Shown here: piece after piece, positions 1 through 10,247 of the stretch
How positions within the stretch are numbered: the stretch's first letter is position 1
Layout of the letters: every line of letters begins with the position of its first letter
Origin: Brevibacterium aurantiacum
GTDB lineage: Bacteria; Actinomycetota; Actinomycetes; Actinomycetales; Brevibacteriaceae
Assembly: GCF_007558825.1 (NCBI RefSeq)
Contig: NZ_VLTK01000008.1
Coordinates: forward strand, 186,001-250,000
Reading direction: 5' to 3'
Length of the DNA: 64,000 nt
Notes under the pieces: generated by a model
Told to the model about the DNA's origin: nothing
The model's input: the letters and a program-made list of their open reading frames with translations, nothing else
Database searches by the model: none
Made by a program: the position numbers and the translations under genes

Positions 1-465
1 CGAACGACTGCGACGCGAACGCTGTTTGTCCGGCTCCCCGCCTGATTCGGACGAAGTGTCGCCTGCGACCGGCGTATCGGCGACGGTCGAGGCTTCAGCA
101 GACGTCGCTGCCGCAGCTGTTCCCTGTGCGGCGACGGCATCATCATCAGATGTCGCAGCTGCGCTGCGACGAGCCGGACGACGCTTGGCTTCATCGGGTG
201 CTGCGTTGGAACCGCTCTTGTCTTCCTTGGCTTCCTTCTCTGAGCCTGCGGAAGCGGCTGGTGCGGTCTTCGGGGCTGCTTGAGCCTGTCCCGAACCGCC
301 CTGTGAGCCATTGTGGTTGTTGATGGCGTCGATCAGTTCGCCTTTGCGAAGTCGACGGTACCCTTTGATCCCGAGTCCCGCTGCCATTTCCTGGAGCTGG
401 GGCAGACGCAAAGCGGTCAGACTGCCGGTGCGTGGCGTGGAATCTTGAGTAGTGGTTTCAGACAC
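1..465 (-). CDS. rho: Transcription termination factor Rho, N-terminal part (cut by window edge)
   Basis: Hexameric RNA helicase that ends transcription. Only the first 155 codons are visible. The GTG start at 465 is preceded by AGAAGGA at good spacing. Residues about 13-45 form a Rho_N module (LTALRLPQLQEMAAGLGIKG, then an R-K-G-E-L turn). A long Ala/Ser/Glu-rich, Arg-containing linker follows, as is usual in actinobacterial Rho before the RNA-binding and ATPase domains, which lie outside the window. It sits downstream of thrB in the same orientation, a common actinobacterial order. The 224-bp gap to thrB probably holds its own promoter and leader, but I could not assign boxes there. Identification rests on the Rho_N module and the context. 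Confidence 0.88.
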   Translation of the reverse strand, partial: MSETTTQDSTPRTGSLTALRLPQLQEMAAGLGIKGYRRLRKGELIDAINNHNGSQGGSGQAQAAPKTAPAASAGSEKEAKEDKSGSNAAPDEAKRRPARRSAAATSDDDAVAAQGTAAAATSAEASTVADTPVAGDTSSESGGEPDKQRSRRSRS

Positions 466-689
466 GAAGGTCCTTCTCCCTCTTTCGGCCGTGCGGCAAG
501 AGCCGTTTACTCACGGCGACGGAAACACCGTTGACGGTGCATGTGAAAGATAACCTGCCTAAGAATGAGCAGGAGACGTTCCAGAATTTGTGAAATAGAC
601 AGTGGATTCGCGATGAGTATCATCGAATCCGATCACTGACGGAACACCATCAGTTTACGTGCTCAACGCCGATCACGCGAATCCGGTGC

Positions 690-1598
690 CTAATTCTTTT
701 CCTTGACGCGATATCCGCCGAGGTCAATCGAGGTGTGAATGAGTGTCACCGATGGCGGGAGCAGCGCCGGAGGAACCGTGTTCGCGAGGACGAGGACGGT
801 GGGTCCCGCGCCCGAGATCACGGCGGGCAGGCCCTCGGCACGCAGACCGTCGACAATGGCCATCGACTCGGGGTATGCGTCACGTCGGAATTCCTGATGG
901 AGCCGATCGTCGGTGGCCTCCAGCAGAACAGAGGCATCGGTGACGAAGCCGTGGATGAGCAGCGCGGCACGTGCGGAGTTCTCTGCGGCGACCTCATGTT
1001 CGACGGATACGGGGATCACGCTTCGTGCGATCTCCGTATCCAAACGCACCTCGGGCACCAGCACGGTCACCTCGGCGAGGGTGTTGGACGGCACCTGCCA
1101 CGAGCGGGCGGGGTTCGGCAGGGCGACGTTCAGTCCCCCGAACACTGCAGGAGCCGCATTGTCAGGGTGGCCCTCGAGTTCGGAGGCGAGCTCAAGCACG
1201 CGTTGCCGGCTCAGTTGGACACCGCCGGCGTAGGCCCCGATCTCGCCGGCCAGCGCAATGGCGCCCACGATCGCTGCCGCAGAAGATCCGAGTCCGCGCG
1301 AATGCGGTATCCGATTGACACAGTCCAGGCTGAGCCTCTCCCCCAAGTCTGAAGGGGCGTTGGGATACTCTTCATGGAGCACGTCGACGATCACACGCAT
1401 GATGAGGTGGGACTGATCCGTCGGCAGAGTCTCGGCACTCTCCCCTGTCACACTCACACAGGTGCTGGGATCGACGGGTTCGTCGTGGATCGTCAATGTC
1501 AGAGTGTCGAAGATCCCGAGTGCCAAGCCGAATGCATCGTAGCCAGGGCCGAGGTTCGCCGAGGTGGCCGGAACCTCGATCTGGATCCTCACGCTCAC
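690..1598 (-). CDS. thrB: Homoserine kinase
   Basis: Phosphorylates L-homoserine with ATP to O-phosphohomoserine, the substrate of ThrC in threonine synthesis; cytosolic GHMP-family kinase. The 302-residue length is normal. The N-terminus carries the family strand ([19 protein letters not shown]), and the GHMP ATP loop is [12 protein letters not shown] near residues 96-107. A C-terminal glycine-rich segment ([12 protein letters not shown]) matches GHMP motif 3. The start overlaps the thrC stop by 4 bases, so the two are translationally coupled. It is the last gene of the ArgS-like-lysA-hom-thrC-thrB run. Confidence 0.95.
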   Translation of the reverse strand: MSVRIQIEVPATSANLGPGYDAFGLALGIFDTLTLTIHDEPVDPSTCVSVTGESAETLPTDQSHLIMRVIVDVLHEEYPNAPSDLGERLSLDCVNRIPHSRGLGSSAAAIVGAIALAGEIGAYAGGVQLSRQRVLELASELEGHPDNAAPAVFGGLNVALPNPARSWQVPSNTLAEVTVLVPEVRLDTEIARSVIPVSVEHEVAAENSARAALLIHGFVTDASVLLEATDDRLHQEFRRDAYPESMAIVDGLRAEGLPAVISGAGPTVLVLANTVPPALLPPSVTLIHTSIDLGGYRVKEKN

Positions 1599-2689
1599 CT
1601 GTCTTCGAGCCCGAGGGCCCGTGCCGCGCTGACGGCGTCGACGGAGACCCGCTTGGGCTCGATCTCGGAACCGTCGGCTGTGTGAAGTGCCCAGCTGGGA
1701 TCCTTGAGGCCGTGACCAGTCACGGTGACCGCGATTCTCGCACCGGCAGGGACCTTGCCCGCTTCGGACATCTTCAGCAGACCAGCCACCGAGGCGGCCG
1801 AACCGGGCTCGACGAAGATTCCCTCTTCCCGGGACAGAATCTTGTGTGCGCGCAGGATCTCTTCGTCTGTGACCGAGTCGATGACTCCACCGGAGGAGTC
1901 ACGCGCCTCGATGGCCTGCTGCCAGCTGGCAGGATTGCCGATTCGGATGGCGGTGGCGATCGTATCGGGTTCGTCGACAGGGTGTCCGAGCACGATCGGT
2001 GCCGATCCTGCTGCTTGGAAGCCCCACATCTGCGGCAGACGGGTCGAGACGCCGATCTCCTGGTACTGGCGGTAACCCTTCCAGTAGGCGGTGATGTTGC
2101 CCGCGTTGCCCACAGGCAGCACGTGAATGTCGGGGGCGTCGCCCAGGACGTCGACAACCTCGAAGGAGGCGGTCTTCTGTCCCTCGATGCGATCAGGGTT
2201 GACGGAGTTGACGAGGTGAACCGGGTAGGACTCGGAGAGCTTCCGACACAGAGTCAGGCAGTCGTCGAAGTTTCCGTCAACTTCGAGCAGCGTGGCCCCA
2301 TGGGCGATGGCCTGGCTCATCTTGCCCGGGGCGATCTTACCGGTGGGCACGAGCACGGCGCAGGTCAGTCCCGCCTTGGTGGCGTAGGCCGCCGCCGAGG
2401 CTGAAGTGTTGCCGGTCGAGGCGCAGATGACGGCCTTCGCGCCCTGAGCCGCAGCCTTGGTGATGGCCATGGTCATCCCGCGGTCCTTGAAAGACGCCGT
2501 CGGGTTGAGGCCTTCGTACTTCACCCATACGTCAGCGCCGGTGAGCTCGCTGAGCTTCTCCGTGCGGATGAGCGGAGTTCCGCCCTCACCCAGAGTCACG
2601 GCCGGTGTGGTCTCGGAGATGTCGAGGAGGCTGCGGTATTCCTCGACGACGCCCTGCCACTGCTTTTTGGGGAATTCGGTCATTCTCAC
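1595..2689 (-). CDS. thrC: Threonine synthase
   Basis: PLP-dependent conversion of O-phosphohomoserine to threonine. The 364-residue length fits the short actinobacterial/plant-like class. The PLP lysine lies in [14 protein letters not shown] (about residues 62-75), and a phosphate-binding stretch ([15 protein letters not shown]) follows. It is preceded by hom with a 4-base overlap (ATGA) and followed by thrB with another, so the three are probably one translationally coupled unit. No oddities seen. Confidence 0.95.
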   Translation of the reverse strand: MRMTEFPKKQWQGVVEEYRSLLDISETTPAVTLGEGGTPLIRTEKLSELTGADVWVKYEGLNPTASFKDRGMTMAITKAAAQGAKAVICASTGNTSASAAAYATKAGLTCAVLVPTGKIAPGKMSQAIAHGATLLEVDGNFDDCLTLCRKLSESYPVHLVNSVNPDRIEGQKTASFEVVDVLGDAPDIHVLPVGNAGNITAYWKGYRQYQEIGVSTRLPQMWGFQAAGSAPIVLGHPVDEPDTIATAIRIGNPASWQQAIEARDSSGGVIDSVTDEEILRAHKILSREEGIFVEPGSAASVAGLLKMSEAGKVPAGARIAVTVTGHGLKDPSWALHTADGSEIEPKRVSVDAVSAARALGLEDR

Positions 2690-3993
2690 TGTCCTTCTAC
2701 ACGGATCACGGATTTGACGGCGCGCACCACGGAAAGGCCGCCGAGGCGGTCGACCGTTCCCTGCAGGATCGCGTCGGTGTTCGAGTGGGTGGCGAGCACG
2801 AGCTTCGCGTGCTGTGTGCCCTGTTCGTCGACTTCTCCCACGGTCTGGCGCATGAGCTCGATCGACGCGCCTTCATCGGAGAAGACCTCGGAGACTGCTG
2901 CGAGGACGCCCGGACGATCGACGACGTCGAGAGTGATGTGGTACCGGGTGGTGATCGCCGATATCGGCAGGATCGTCGAGTCCTTGTGGAAAGGACGTTC
3001 GTACTGACCCCGACCTCCGAGAACCTTGCGACGGGCCACAGAGACCACATCGCCGAGGACCGCAGAGGCGGTGGGTTCGCCGCCGGCGCCCTGACCGTAG
3101 AACATGAGCGAACCAGCGGCCTCGGCCTCGATGAAGACCGCATTGAAGGCGCCGCGCACCGTTGCAAGAGGGTGATTGCGTCCCAGCAGTGCCGGGTAGA
3201 CGCGAGCGGACAGTCCCGGCCCGGCAGGCGATTCGCTGACTCGTTCGCAGACAGCGAGGAGTTTGATGACGAATCCCTGGTCCCGGGCCGTGGCGACCAT
3301 CTCGGGGGTGATGTCCTCGATGCCTTCGACGTGGACATCGTCGATCGTGACTGGAGCATGGAAGGCCAGTGACGAGAGGATCGCGGCCTTGGCCGCAGCA
3401 TCATGTCCGCCGACGTCGGCCGTCGGGTCCGCCTCGGCGAATCCCAGCTCCTGCGCGGTCTTGAGCGCTTCATCGAAGCCCCAGCCCTCGGAGTCCATCT
3501 GATCGAGGATGTAGTTGGTGGTGCCATTGACGATTCCCATGATCCGGTCGATCCGATCCCCGGCCAGCGAGTCACCGACCGGACGGATGATGGGAATGGC
3601 ACCGGCGACGGCGGCTTCGTGTTCGAGACGAACTCCTGCCGTGTCCGCCGCTGACATGAGCTCACCGTAGTTGGCTGCCAGCAGGGCCTTGTTGGCGGTG
3701 ACGACGGAGGAGCCGTGATCGAGTGCCGAGCGGATGAGCGTCTTGGCAGGCTCGATGCCGCCCATGAGCTCGATGACGATGTCGGCGTCGGCGATGGCAG
3801 CTTCTGCGTCCGTCGTCAGCAGGCTCGGATCGATTCCGGGACGCTGCTTCGCGGTGTCGCGGACGACGATTGCGCTCAGCTCAAGAGGCGCACCGATCCG
3901 TTCGGCCAGAGCCTCGCTCCGGTCCTGGATGCGGGCGGCGACCTCGGTGCCGACGACCCCACATCCGAGCATGGCAACTTTCAAAGCCTGCAT
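2686..3993 (-). CDS. hom: Homoserine dehydrogenase
   Basis: NAD(P)-dependent reduction of aspartate semialdehyde to homoserine, the branch point to threonine and methionine. The protein is 435 residues. The N-terminal Rossmann motif is [10 protein letters not shown] (about residues 10-19). The catalytic domain contains the family signature around [11 protein letters not shown] and the helix beginning [19 protein letters not shown]-terminal ACT domain (about 350-430) begins [16 protein letters not shown] and is the usual site of threonine feedback. Thirty-one bases separate it from lysA upstream, and it overlaps thrC downstream. Confidence 0.95.
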   Translation of the reverse strand: MQALKVAMLGCGVVGTEVAARIQDRSEALAERIGAPLELSAIVVRDTAKQRPGIDPSLLTTDAEAAIADADIVIELMGGIEPAKTLIRSALDHGSSVVTANKALLAANYGELMSAADTAGVRLEHEAAVAGAIPIIRPVGDSLAGDRIDRIMGIVNGTTNYILDQMDSEGWGFDEALKTAQELGFAEADPTADVGGHDAAAKAAILSSLAFHAPVTIDDVHVEGIEDITPEMVATARDQGFVIKLLAVCERVSESPAGPGLSARVYPALLGRNHPLATVRGAFNAVFIEAEAAGSLMFYGQGAGGEPTASAVLGDVVSVARRKVLGGRGQYERPFHKDSTILPISAITTRYHITLDVVDRPGVLAAVSEVFSDEGASIELMRQTVGEVDEQGTQHAKLVLATHSNTDAILQGTVDRLGGLSVVRAVKSVIRVEGQ

Positions 3994-4024
3994 TTGTCCA
4001 CCTTTTCGCTGTCTTCAATGGCAC

Positions 4025-5461
4025 TCACACGCGCTCACCGACGTTCATTCCCGGATCGCTGCGCAACATCTGAGAGTAGTCCTCGGGCGTCACAATCCAC
4101 TCAACCTTATCCGCACTCACGGCCAGGACCCCTGGTTTCGGCAGGTGGTTGTAGTTGTTGGCCAGTGACCGGCAGTAGGCACCGGTGCTCGGGACCGCGA
4201 CAAGATCCCCGGAGGACACATCGGATCCCATGTATTCGTCTCGGACGATGATGTCACCGGATTCGCAGTGCTTGCCCACGACGCGCACGATGGCGGGTTC
4301 GGAACTGGAGTTCCGATTGGCCAAGGTACACGAATAGTCGGTATCGTAGAGAGCTGTCCGAATGTTGTCACTCATCCCCCCGTCGACGGCGACGTAGGTG
4401 CGCACACCGTTGTCGGTGTCGACCTCTTTGACCGTGCCGACCCGGTAGAGGGTGAACATAGACGGGGACACGATCGCGCGTCCGGGCTCGATGGAGATCC
4501 GCGGCACGTTCGTGCCCAGTCCGCGGCATTCCTTGGCGACCACCGCGGCAAGCTCCTGTGCCATCTCGGCCACCGGAATGGGCGTGTCCTGCGAGGTGTA
4601 GCGGATGCCGAAGCCACCACCCAGATCGACATCGGGCAGATCGACACCGTGTTCGTCCATGATCTCCGCTCGCAGGGCCAGGACACGGGCGGCAGCGACC
4701 TGGAAGCCGGAGATGTCGAAGATCTGCGAGCCGATGTGCGAGTGCAGACCATCGAAACGCAGATGCTGTGAGTTCGCCACTGCCTCGGCGGCCTCTGCTG
4801 CTGTTCCGGCGGAGACCGAGAGCCCGAACTTCTGGTCCTCATGAGCTGTGGCGATGAAATCGTGCGTGTGTGCCTCGACTCCCACCGTCACCCGCAGCAT
4901 CACTGGTGCAACGGCGCCCTTCGCGGCCGCGATCGATTCCAGCAGGGATATCTCGTCGAGGCTGTCGACGAAGATGCGTCCCACACCGTAGTCGAGGGCA
5001 TATTCGAGCTCGGCCACAGATTTGTTGTTGCCGTGCAGACCGACTCGATCGCCTGGAACTCCTGCTGCGCGGGCCACCATCATCTCTCCCAGGGAACAGG
5101 TGTCCAGGCCAAGACCCGCCTCGTGGACCCACCGGGCGACAGCGGTGCACAGGAATGCCTTGCCCGCATAGAAGACGTCGACACCGGACAGTCCCTTGTC
5201 TGCGGAGAATGCGGCCGAATACGCGCTGACATAGTTCTCGGCGCGGGCGGTGAAGTCCGCGACATCCATGACGAGGGTCGGGGTGCCGTAGCGTTCAGCC
5301 AGATCGGTGACCGTGTGCCCGGCGACGGTGAGGACACCGGAGTCGGACTTCGTCACGTTGTCCGACCACAAGCTGGGAAGGAGGGCGTTGACGTCCTCGG
5401 GGTAGGGCAGCCACACGGGTGCAGGGGTGGCGTGCATGGTGCCGGCGATATGGGCAGGCAT
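4025..5461 (-). CDS. lysA: Diaminopimelate decarboxylase
   Basis: Last step of lysine synthesis: PLP-dependent decarboxylation of meso-diaminopimelate. The protein is 478 residues, the normal length. The PLP lysine lies in VFYAGKAFLC (near residue 101), the glycine-rich phosphate loop is VDLGGGFGI, and the C-terminal active-site cysteine region is GKHCESGDII. The ATG overlaps the stop of the upstream ArgS-like gene in TAATG, implying coupled translation. An argS-lysA-hom order is known in Corynebacterium; here the argS position is occupied by a shortened relative. Confidence 0.95.
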   Translation of the reverse strand: MPAHIAGTMHATPAPVWLPYPEDVNALLPSLWSDNVTKSDSGVLTVAGHTVTDLAERYGTPTLVMDVADFTARAENYVSAYSAAFSADKGLSGVDVFYAGKAFLCTAVARWVHEAGLGLDTCSLGEMMVARAAGVPGDRVGLHGNNKSVAELEYALDYGVGRIFVDSLDEISLLESIAAAKGAVAPVMLRVTVGVEAHTHDFIATAHEDQKFGLSVSAGTAAEAAEAVANSQHLRFDGLHSHIGSQIFDISGFQVAAARVLALRAEIMDEHGVDLPDVDLGGGFGIRYTSQDTPIPVAEMAQELAAVVAKECRGLGTNVPRISIEPGRAIVSPSMFTLYRVGTVKEVDTDNGVRTYVAVDGGMSDNIRTALYDTDYSCTLANRNSSSEPAIVRVVGKHCESGDIIVRDEYMGSDVSSGDLVAVPSTGAYCRSLANNYNHLPKPGVLAVSADKVEWIVTPEDYSQMLRSDPGMNVGERV

Positions 5462-6363
5462 TACATCCTCTCCGGGGCGCGAACGCCCAGTAGTCGAAGT
5501 CCTGTGGCCAGGACGATGATGGCGGCTCGGTCGAGGACCAGCCGGGAAGCGTGGATCCGCGTGATGTCCTCATCGATCCTCGGTGTCACTGGGCATGTTC
5601 TTGCCCAACCCAGGAACAGCTGTGCGGTGGCTTCGAGGAGACAGGTGATGTGCCGAGGTTCGTGCGCGAAGGCGGCGGCGTTGGTGGTGGTGATGAAGTC
5701 TGCCAGGGCTGCAGCCAACGCGGTCTCTGTGGCATCGGTCAGGGCGTTCGGGTCGAAGTCGGCGGCGCTGATGCCAGCCGCTGCCGCGCGACGTTCGACG
5801 CGACAGGCTGAGGAGTGCGCGACCTGGACGAGGTAAACCGGGTTGTCCGGATGGGCCGTGCGCAGCAGTCCCACGTCTGCCGTATGTGATGAAACCGTGC
5901 TGCCGCGTGCGGCCAGGAAGCGAAGCGAGTCGCTTCCCACGGCAGGGAGCAGAGTCCGCAGTTCGGGGTTGGATGAGATGCGCTCATCGACCGTGGCTTC
6001 GATGCGCGCTGCTGTGTCCGCATCAGGACCGAAGGCCGTGCCTGTGCCGACGATGTCGGCGGCGACCTGAGCGAGGCTGCTGGGACTCACTGTGATGTTG
6101 AGGAACCCGGGTCCGGCGACGTCGACACGGGTGATTCCGGTGTTATCGCGCAGCCGTGAAGCGATCTCCTCTGCCAGCGTTCTGGGCTCGGTGCGCAGAG
6201 ATGTGGCGCTGCGCAGTGCGATGGTCGAGACCCAGTCGCCGTGAGGCTGTGCCTGCGCCCTGCGAAGGGTCGAGTCCGGTACAGGGGCACTGTCGATTCT
6301 TCGTGCGGCAGCGCTGCTCGCCAGTGCACGCGCCAGAGCGGTCTGCAGAAGTTCCGGGGTCAC
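5461..6363 (-). CDS. ArgS-like protein lacking the catalytic core (N-terminal plus DALR domains)
   Basis: Looks like arginyl-tRNA synthetase with its middle removed. Residues 1-110 match the ArgS additional N-terminal domain (HGDWVSTIAL, then VAGPGFLNI). The protein then passes directly into the C-terminal part (NPVYLVQVAHS at about 170) and the DALR anticodon-binding helix bundle, ending GVRAPERM like true ArgS. Total length is 300, against about 550 for ArgS. No HIGH-type or KMSK-type motif and no Rossmann catalytic domain is visible, so it should not aminoacylate. The reading frame is intact and it is translationally coupled to lysA. A full argS must exist elsewhere. A tRNA-binding or regulatory role is inference only. 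Confidence 0.82.
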   Translation of the reverse strand: MTPELLQTALARALASSAAARRIDSAPVPDSTLRRAQAQPHGDWVSTIALRSATSLRTEPRTLAEEIASRLRDNTGITRVDVAGPGFLNITVSPSSLAQVAADIVGTGTAFGPDADTAARIEATVDERISSNPELRTLLPAVGSDSLRFLAARGSTVSSHTADVGLLRTAHPDNPVYLVQVAHSSACRVERRAAAAGISAADFDPNALTDATETALAAALADFITTTNAAAFAHEPRHITCLLEATAQLFLGWARTCPVTPRIDEDITRIHASRLVLDRAAIIVLATGLRLLGVRAPERM

Positions 6364-6427
6364 CCGTTCAGATTACTCGTGTCCGGTTGTCGACGGCGAA
6401 TCAGGTGTCATAGTCTTCGCCTCGGAC

Positions 6428-6477
6428 CGTGTGGTGCCCCAGTTCGCGTGGTGCCCCAGTTCGTGTGGTGCCTGGAT
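6428..6477. repeat. Three tandem copies of a 17-bp repeat
   Basis: Units begin at 6428, 6445 and 6462 and share the core CGTGTGGTGCCCCAGTT; the third copy diverges at its end. The array lies between the ArgS-like gene and the 3' end of the MFS gene, just past the MFS stop codon. The function is unknown; it is most likely a local slippage duplication. Confidence 0.7.
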
Positions 6478-7652
6478 CAGATCGAGCCGGGACGACAGGC
6501 GGAGAAGCTGACCGTGAACTTCACCGCTGTGGAGGCCAGCACCACGGCGTAAGCCGGCCACATCACATCGAAGCTCTGGATCAGGAAGGCGAAGATCAGG
6601 GGTCCGGTCGCGGCCATCAGATAACCGCCTCCCTGAACGAACCCGGACAGTGCCGCCGAGGCCTCGGCGCTGCGCGAGCGCAGGGTGATCAGGGTCAGAG
6701 CCAGCGGGAAGGTCGAGATTCCGATGCCCAACAGGACCGTCCACAGCACCGGTGCTGCCTGAGGCATGAGCCACAGGCCGAGGTAACCGACAGCCAGACA
6801 GGCGCAGAAGGCCGCGACTATCGGCGACGCTGTGTGCATCTTCTGCGCGAGAAGCGGCAGGACGAACCCGAGGACGAGGGGAATGGCGGTCACGAGAGCG
6901 AGCATGGCTCCTGCGAATGCCGGGTCGAAGCCCGCTCGTGTCAGCAGGGAAGGCAGCCAGGTGAACAGGATGAAATTGTTGAATGAGGTCAGTCCGGTCA
7001 TCGTCATCAGTGCCCAGGCCCGGCGGGTCTTCACCAGTCGCAGCAATTCGCTTCCGCCGACGACCGTGGCCGAGACCTGCGACCGGGGTGCAGGTCTGAG
7101 CACAGCGATCACTGCCCAGACGGCGATCCCCAGCGCCGCGGAGACAGCCCACACGAGCAGGGAACCGCGCCATTCGAACTGCGATGCCAGCGGCACCGCC
7201 ACGAGTGGCGGGATGAAAGTCCCCAACTGCAGCAGACCCACGTGCACTGTCGACATCAGTGCGACACGGTCCGGGAAGTAGGACTTCACGATCGGTGGCA
7301 CGACGACGTTGCCGATGCCCATGCCCAGCAGCGCGAGAACGCTGAGTGCCAAGAAGAGTGCGGGAGAGTCGACGATCGCGCGCAGGCCCAAGCCAGCCGT
7401 GATCATGATCATCACTGCCAATGAGATCGTCAGTCCGGAGAAGCGGTTGTACAGCCGTGGCGTGATGAAGCCGCTGATTCCGTAGAGCAGCGGCGGCAGC
7501 ATCCCGATGATTGCAAGGAACACCGCGCTGAGATGGATCTCGGTGCCCATCGCATCCAGCAGCGGCGACAGGCCGGTCACGCCCGGGCGAAGGTTGAATG
7601 CTGCGACAACGATTCCGATGACGATCAGACCGGATGCCCACGCAGATTTCAT
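6477..7652 (-). CDS. MFS transporter, CynX/NimT type
   Basis: Integral inner-membrane secondary transporter of 391 residues with about 12 hydrophobic helices. The start (first helix, then FNLRPGVTGLSPLLDAMG) is characteristic of the CynX/NimT branch, which includes a cyanate permease and 2-nitroimidazole exporters; the substrate cannot be told from sequence. It stands alone between the lysine/threonine operon and an ABC transporter, all on the minus strand. Confidence 0.85.
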   Translation of the reverse strand: MKSAWASGLIVIGIVVAAFNLRPGVTGLSPLLDAMGTEIHLSAVFLAIIGMLPPLLYGISGFITPRLYNRFSGLTISLAVMIMITAGLGLRAIVDSPALFLALSVLALLGMGIGNVVVPPIVKSYFPDRVALMSTVHVGLLQLGTFIPPLVAVPLASQFEWRGSLLVWAVSAALGIAVWAVIAVLRPAPRSQVSATVVGGSELLRLVKTRRAWALMTMTGLTSFNNFILFTWLPSLLTRAGFDPAFAGAMLALVTAIPLVLGFVLPLLAQKMHTASPIVAAFCACLAVGYLGLWLMPQAAPVLWTVLLGIGISTFPLALTLITLRSRSAEASAALSGFVQGGGYLMAATGPLIFAFLIQSFDVMWPAYAVVLASTAVKFTVSFSACRPGSI

Positions 7653-7697
7653 GCTTGCATTTCTATCATCCTGTTCACCGCACCAGCGTCGGCGGGG

Positions 7698-10247
7698 TCA
7701 GTTCTCTTGTTTGAGTCCCTCGACCGGTGACAGCCGCGCGGCCCGTCTGGCCGGTGCCAGAGCGGAGAGCAGCCCCGCAAGGATAGCCACCAGCAGGATG
7801 CCCAAAGAGGAGGGAAGAGACCAGTCAACGATGAGCCGATTGGAATAGTCGTGCGTGACCAGATGGGTACCGACAATGCCGAGCGCACCGCCGAGGAGGA
7901 GCCCGATGAGCGCCGCAACTGAGGATATGAGGGTGGCTTCGAGAGCGAGCAGTGATCGCAGCTGGGAGATGCTCAGACCCAGGGCCCGGAGCAGGGAATT
8001 CTCCCGCCGACGTTCGATCACCGACAGGCTCACCGTGTTCGAGACACCGAGCAGGGCGATGAGGACCGCAACGAATAGGAGCGCCACAGCAGCGATGAGA
8101 AGCACGTCGATGAACTCGGAGTATTGGCCACGAGCCACTGCTGAACCGGCCACCTCGTCGCTGGTGACATCGAGTACTTCGGCCACGTCCTGCTGGATCC
8201 GAAAGACGTCTGAGACCGAAGCTTTCGGGTCGACCCTGACCAGAACGGACGTGGAGGTTGCGGACACGCCCAGGTCGTTGCCGACATCTGGGGTGGTGAA
8301 GTACACCAGACTCGAGTCACCGGCCTTCTCAACCGGAACCGTCGCCTCGGTGAGACCCTTGATGCGGATGCTGTCGGGAGCGAAGTCCTTGGGGACGAGC
8401 ACTTTGCCGGCGACTGGGGCCTCGGCGCCCTCGCTGATGACCGTCTGCGCCGATTCGGGATCGATGACATAGAGCTCAGGGGGTGAGTCGCCGTGATCGC
8501 CGATCACCTGTGCCCGATGAGCGACGACGACGGCTTCCACGCCCGCGATGTCACGCACGCCATCGGCTTCGTCGCGGTCGACGGTGGTTTCGAGCGGGAC
8601 AGCGATGTCGATGGGATAGCGCTGGTCGAGGCCGAAACCCATCGTGGCCTTCGTTGACATTCCGCCGACCAGAATCGTCGACACAAGGGTGACGCCGATG
8701 ATGAGTGCGGTTGCGGTCGCTGCTGTTCGCCGGCGGTTGCGCAAGGTGTTCAGGGTGGCCAGTCGACCCGGGATACCGAAGGGGCTGAAGGCCAGGTCAC
8801 CGATGGCCACGACAATCGGGGGAATGATCATCACGGAGCACAGCACAAGGCCGAAGACGAGAAGAGCTCCCCCAAGTGCGCCGCCCAGGATCCATGCCTG
8901 CGACTGTTCAATCAGATAGATCGAGGCGAGGAGGAGCACGACTCCGAGGCCGATGCTCGACCACCCGACGATGTGTCGCAGCCTGCTTTGGCGCGAAGGA
9001 GACAGCGCCTCGTCGAAGGGCTGCAGCGCCTCCAGCGGTGTCACCGCGATGGCGCTGCGGGCCGGTCGGATGGTGGCGAGCACCGTGAGAAGCACCCCGA
9101 CGGCAACGCCGATCAACAATGCCGATGGGGGCACACTGAGGCTCAGATAGTCGAACTCCTTGGGCCAGATCTGCTTCGCTCCGGCAGCGAGGCAGAAGCT
9201 GAAGCCTGCCCCTGCAGCCACACCGATGATCGACCCGAGCAGCCCCACGACCGTACCCTCCGTGACCACAGACCCGTAGAGCTGAAGACGTGAGGCTCCC
9301 AGACAGCGCAGCAGTGCCAGTTCGCGTCTGCGCCCGGCCACGATGACGGAGAACGTGTTGGACACCACCAGTATCGCCACGATGACTGAGACGCCGGCGA
9401 AGGCCAGGAGCAGCCAGGTGATGACCTCGTTGCCGCCGGAAAGCCGTTCCGCTTTGACGTCGATGGCGTCGGAGACGGTCATCGCCTCCAGGCTCCCCTG
9501 CAGTGCAGAGTCGTCGATCGTCGCCTGCAGACGCGGGAGGACCGCGGCCGGATCCGCACCCGCGTCGAGCGCGATCTGGATCGCAATGACGTCGCCCTTT
9601 TGGGCGAAGTACTCCTGATAGCTCGCCGAGGTTGTCATTCCCCGGTGCATGCCTGCAGTCGCGGGACCGCTGCCCATGGAGGCCAGACCGACCACGGTGA
9701 ACGTCGTGTTGCTCTGGCGAGGTCCCCGGTAGACGGGCATCGAATCTTCATCAGGTCCGACGGACACCGCGTCAACGGAGAAGCGGATCTCCTCGCCGAT
9801 GCCCACACCCAGATCTGTCGCAGTGGCCTCATCCAGGACCAGATCCGTATTCGAATCGGGCCGTGTGCCTTCGGTGATGGAGAACGTATCCAGGCTCGTA
9901 TCGGCGGGTGCAGGATTCAGAGCGAACGTGCTCTCAGAGAAGGACTGACCTCGACCTGTCGTCGTCGTGCGAGCACTGACGGCCGCACCGCTGACCCCGT
10001 CGACCCGTTCCAGAGGCTTCACCAGAGGAGAGACTTCCTGCCCATTGACGAAGACGTCCTGGCCCGGAACGATGACGAGATCCGATTCGGAGAATGTGTG
10101 CCCGACCGATTCCTGCAGGCTCGTCTGCAGGGATGAGCTGATGATCAGGGTCGAGGCGACGAATCCAGCCGCCAGCGCGATGCCGAGACCCACTGCGAGG
10201 AATCGCGCCCAGTGGATTCGGATCTCCGCCAGAGCGACTGCGATCAC
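7698..10247 (-). CDS. ABC transporter permease, FtsX/MacB type
   Basis: An 849-residue permease. The N-terminal helix (residues about 12-35) is followed by a large extracytoplasmic domain, then three helices (about 270-410, FtsX domain 1), a second outer domain, and a second three-helix FtsX block at the C-terminus (about 700-845) ending in the typical APARRAARLSPVEGL motif. This is the duplicated-FtsX arrangement of actinobacterial lipoprotein or peptide efflux permeases. It is coupled to the ATPase gene, whose stop overlaps its start. Confidence 0.9.
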   Translation of the reverse strand: MIAVALAEIRIHWARFLAVGLGIALAAGFVASTLIISSSLQTSLQESVGHTFSESDLVIVPGQDVFVNGQEVSPLVKPLERVDGVSGAAVSARTTTTGRGQSFSESTFALNPAPADTSLDTFSITEGTRPDSNTDLVLDEATATDLGVGIGEEIRFSVDAVSVGPDEDSMPVYRGPRQSNTTFTVVGLASMGSGPATAGMHRGMTTSASYQEYFAQKGDVIAIQIALDAGADPAAVLPRLQATIDDSALQGSLEAMTVSDAIDVKAERLSGGNEVITWLLLAFAGVSVIVAILVVSNTFSVIVAGRRRELALLRCLGASRLQLYGSVVTEGTVVGLLGSIIGVAAGAGFSFCLAAGAKQIWPKEFDYLSLSVPPSALLIGVAVGVLLTVLATIRPARSAIAVTPLEALQPFDEALSPSRQSRLRHIVGWSSIGLGVVLLLASIYLIEQSQAWILGGALGGALLVFGLVLCSVMIIPPIVVAIGDLAFSPFGIPGRLATLNTLRNRRRTAATATALIIGVTLVSTILVGGMSTKATMGFGLDQRYPIDIAVPLETTVDRDEADGVRDIAGVEAVVVAHRAQVIGDHGDSPPELYVIDPESAQTVISEGAEAPVAGKVLVPKDFAPDSIRIKGLTEATVPVEKAGDSSLVYFTTPDVGNDLGVSATSTSVLVRVDPKASVSDVFRIQQDVAEVLDVTSDEVAGSAVARGQYSEFIDVLLIAAVALLFVAVLIALLGVSNTVSLSVIERRRENSLLRALGLSISQLRSLLALEATLISSVAALIGLLLGGALGIVGTHLVTHDYSNRLIVDWSLPSSLGILLVAILAGLLSALAPARRAARLSPVEGLKQEN

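Noticed and set aside
735-1352. 205-residue plus-strand ORF opposite thrB
   Set aside because: Frame shadow of thrB with no domain and no ribosome binding site.
6428-6477. Operator array from the 17-bp repeats
   Set aside because: They lie at 3' ends of two genes transcribed away, with no promoter; simple slippage is the more likely source.
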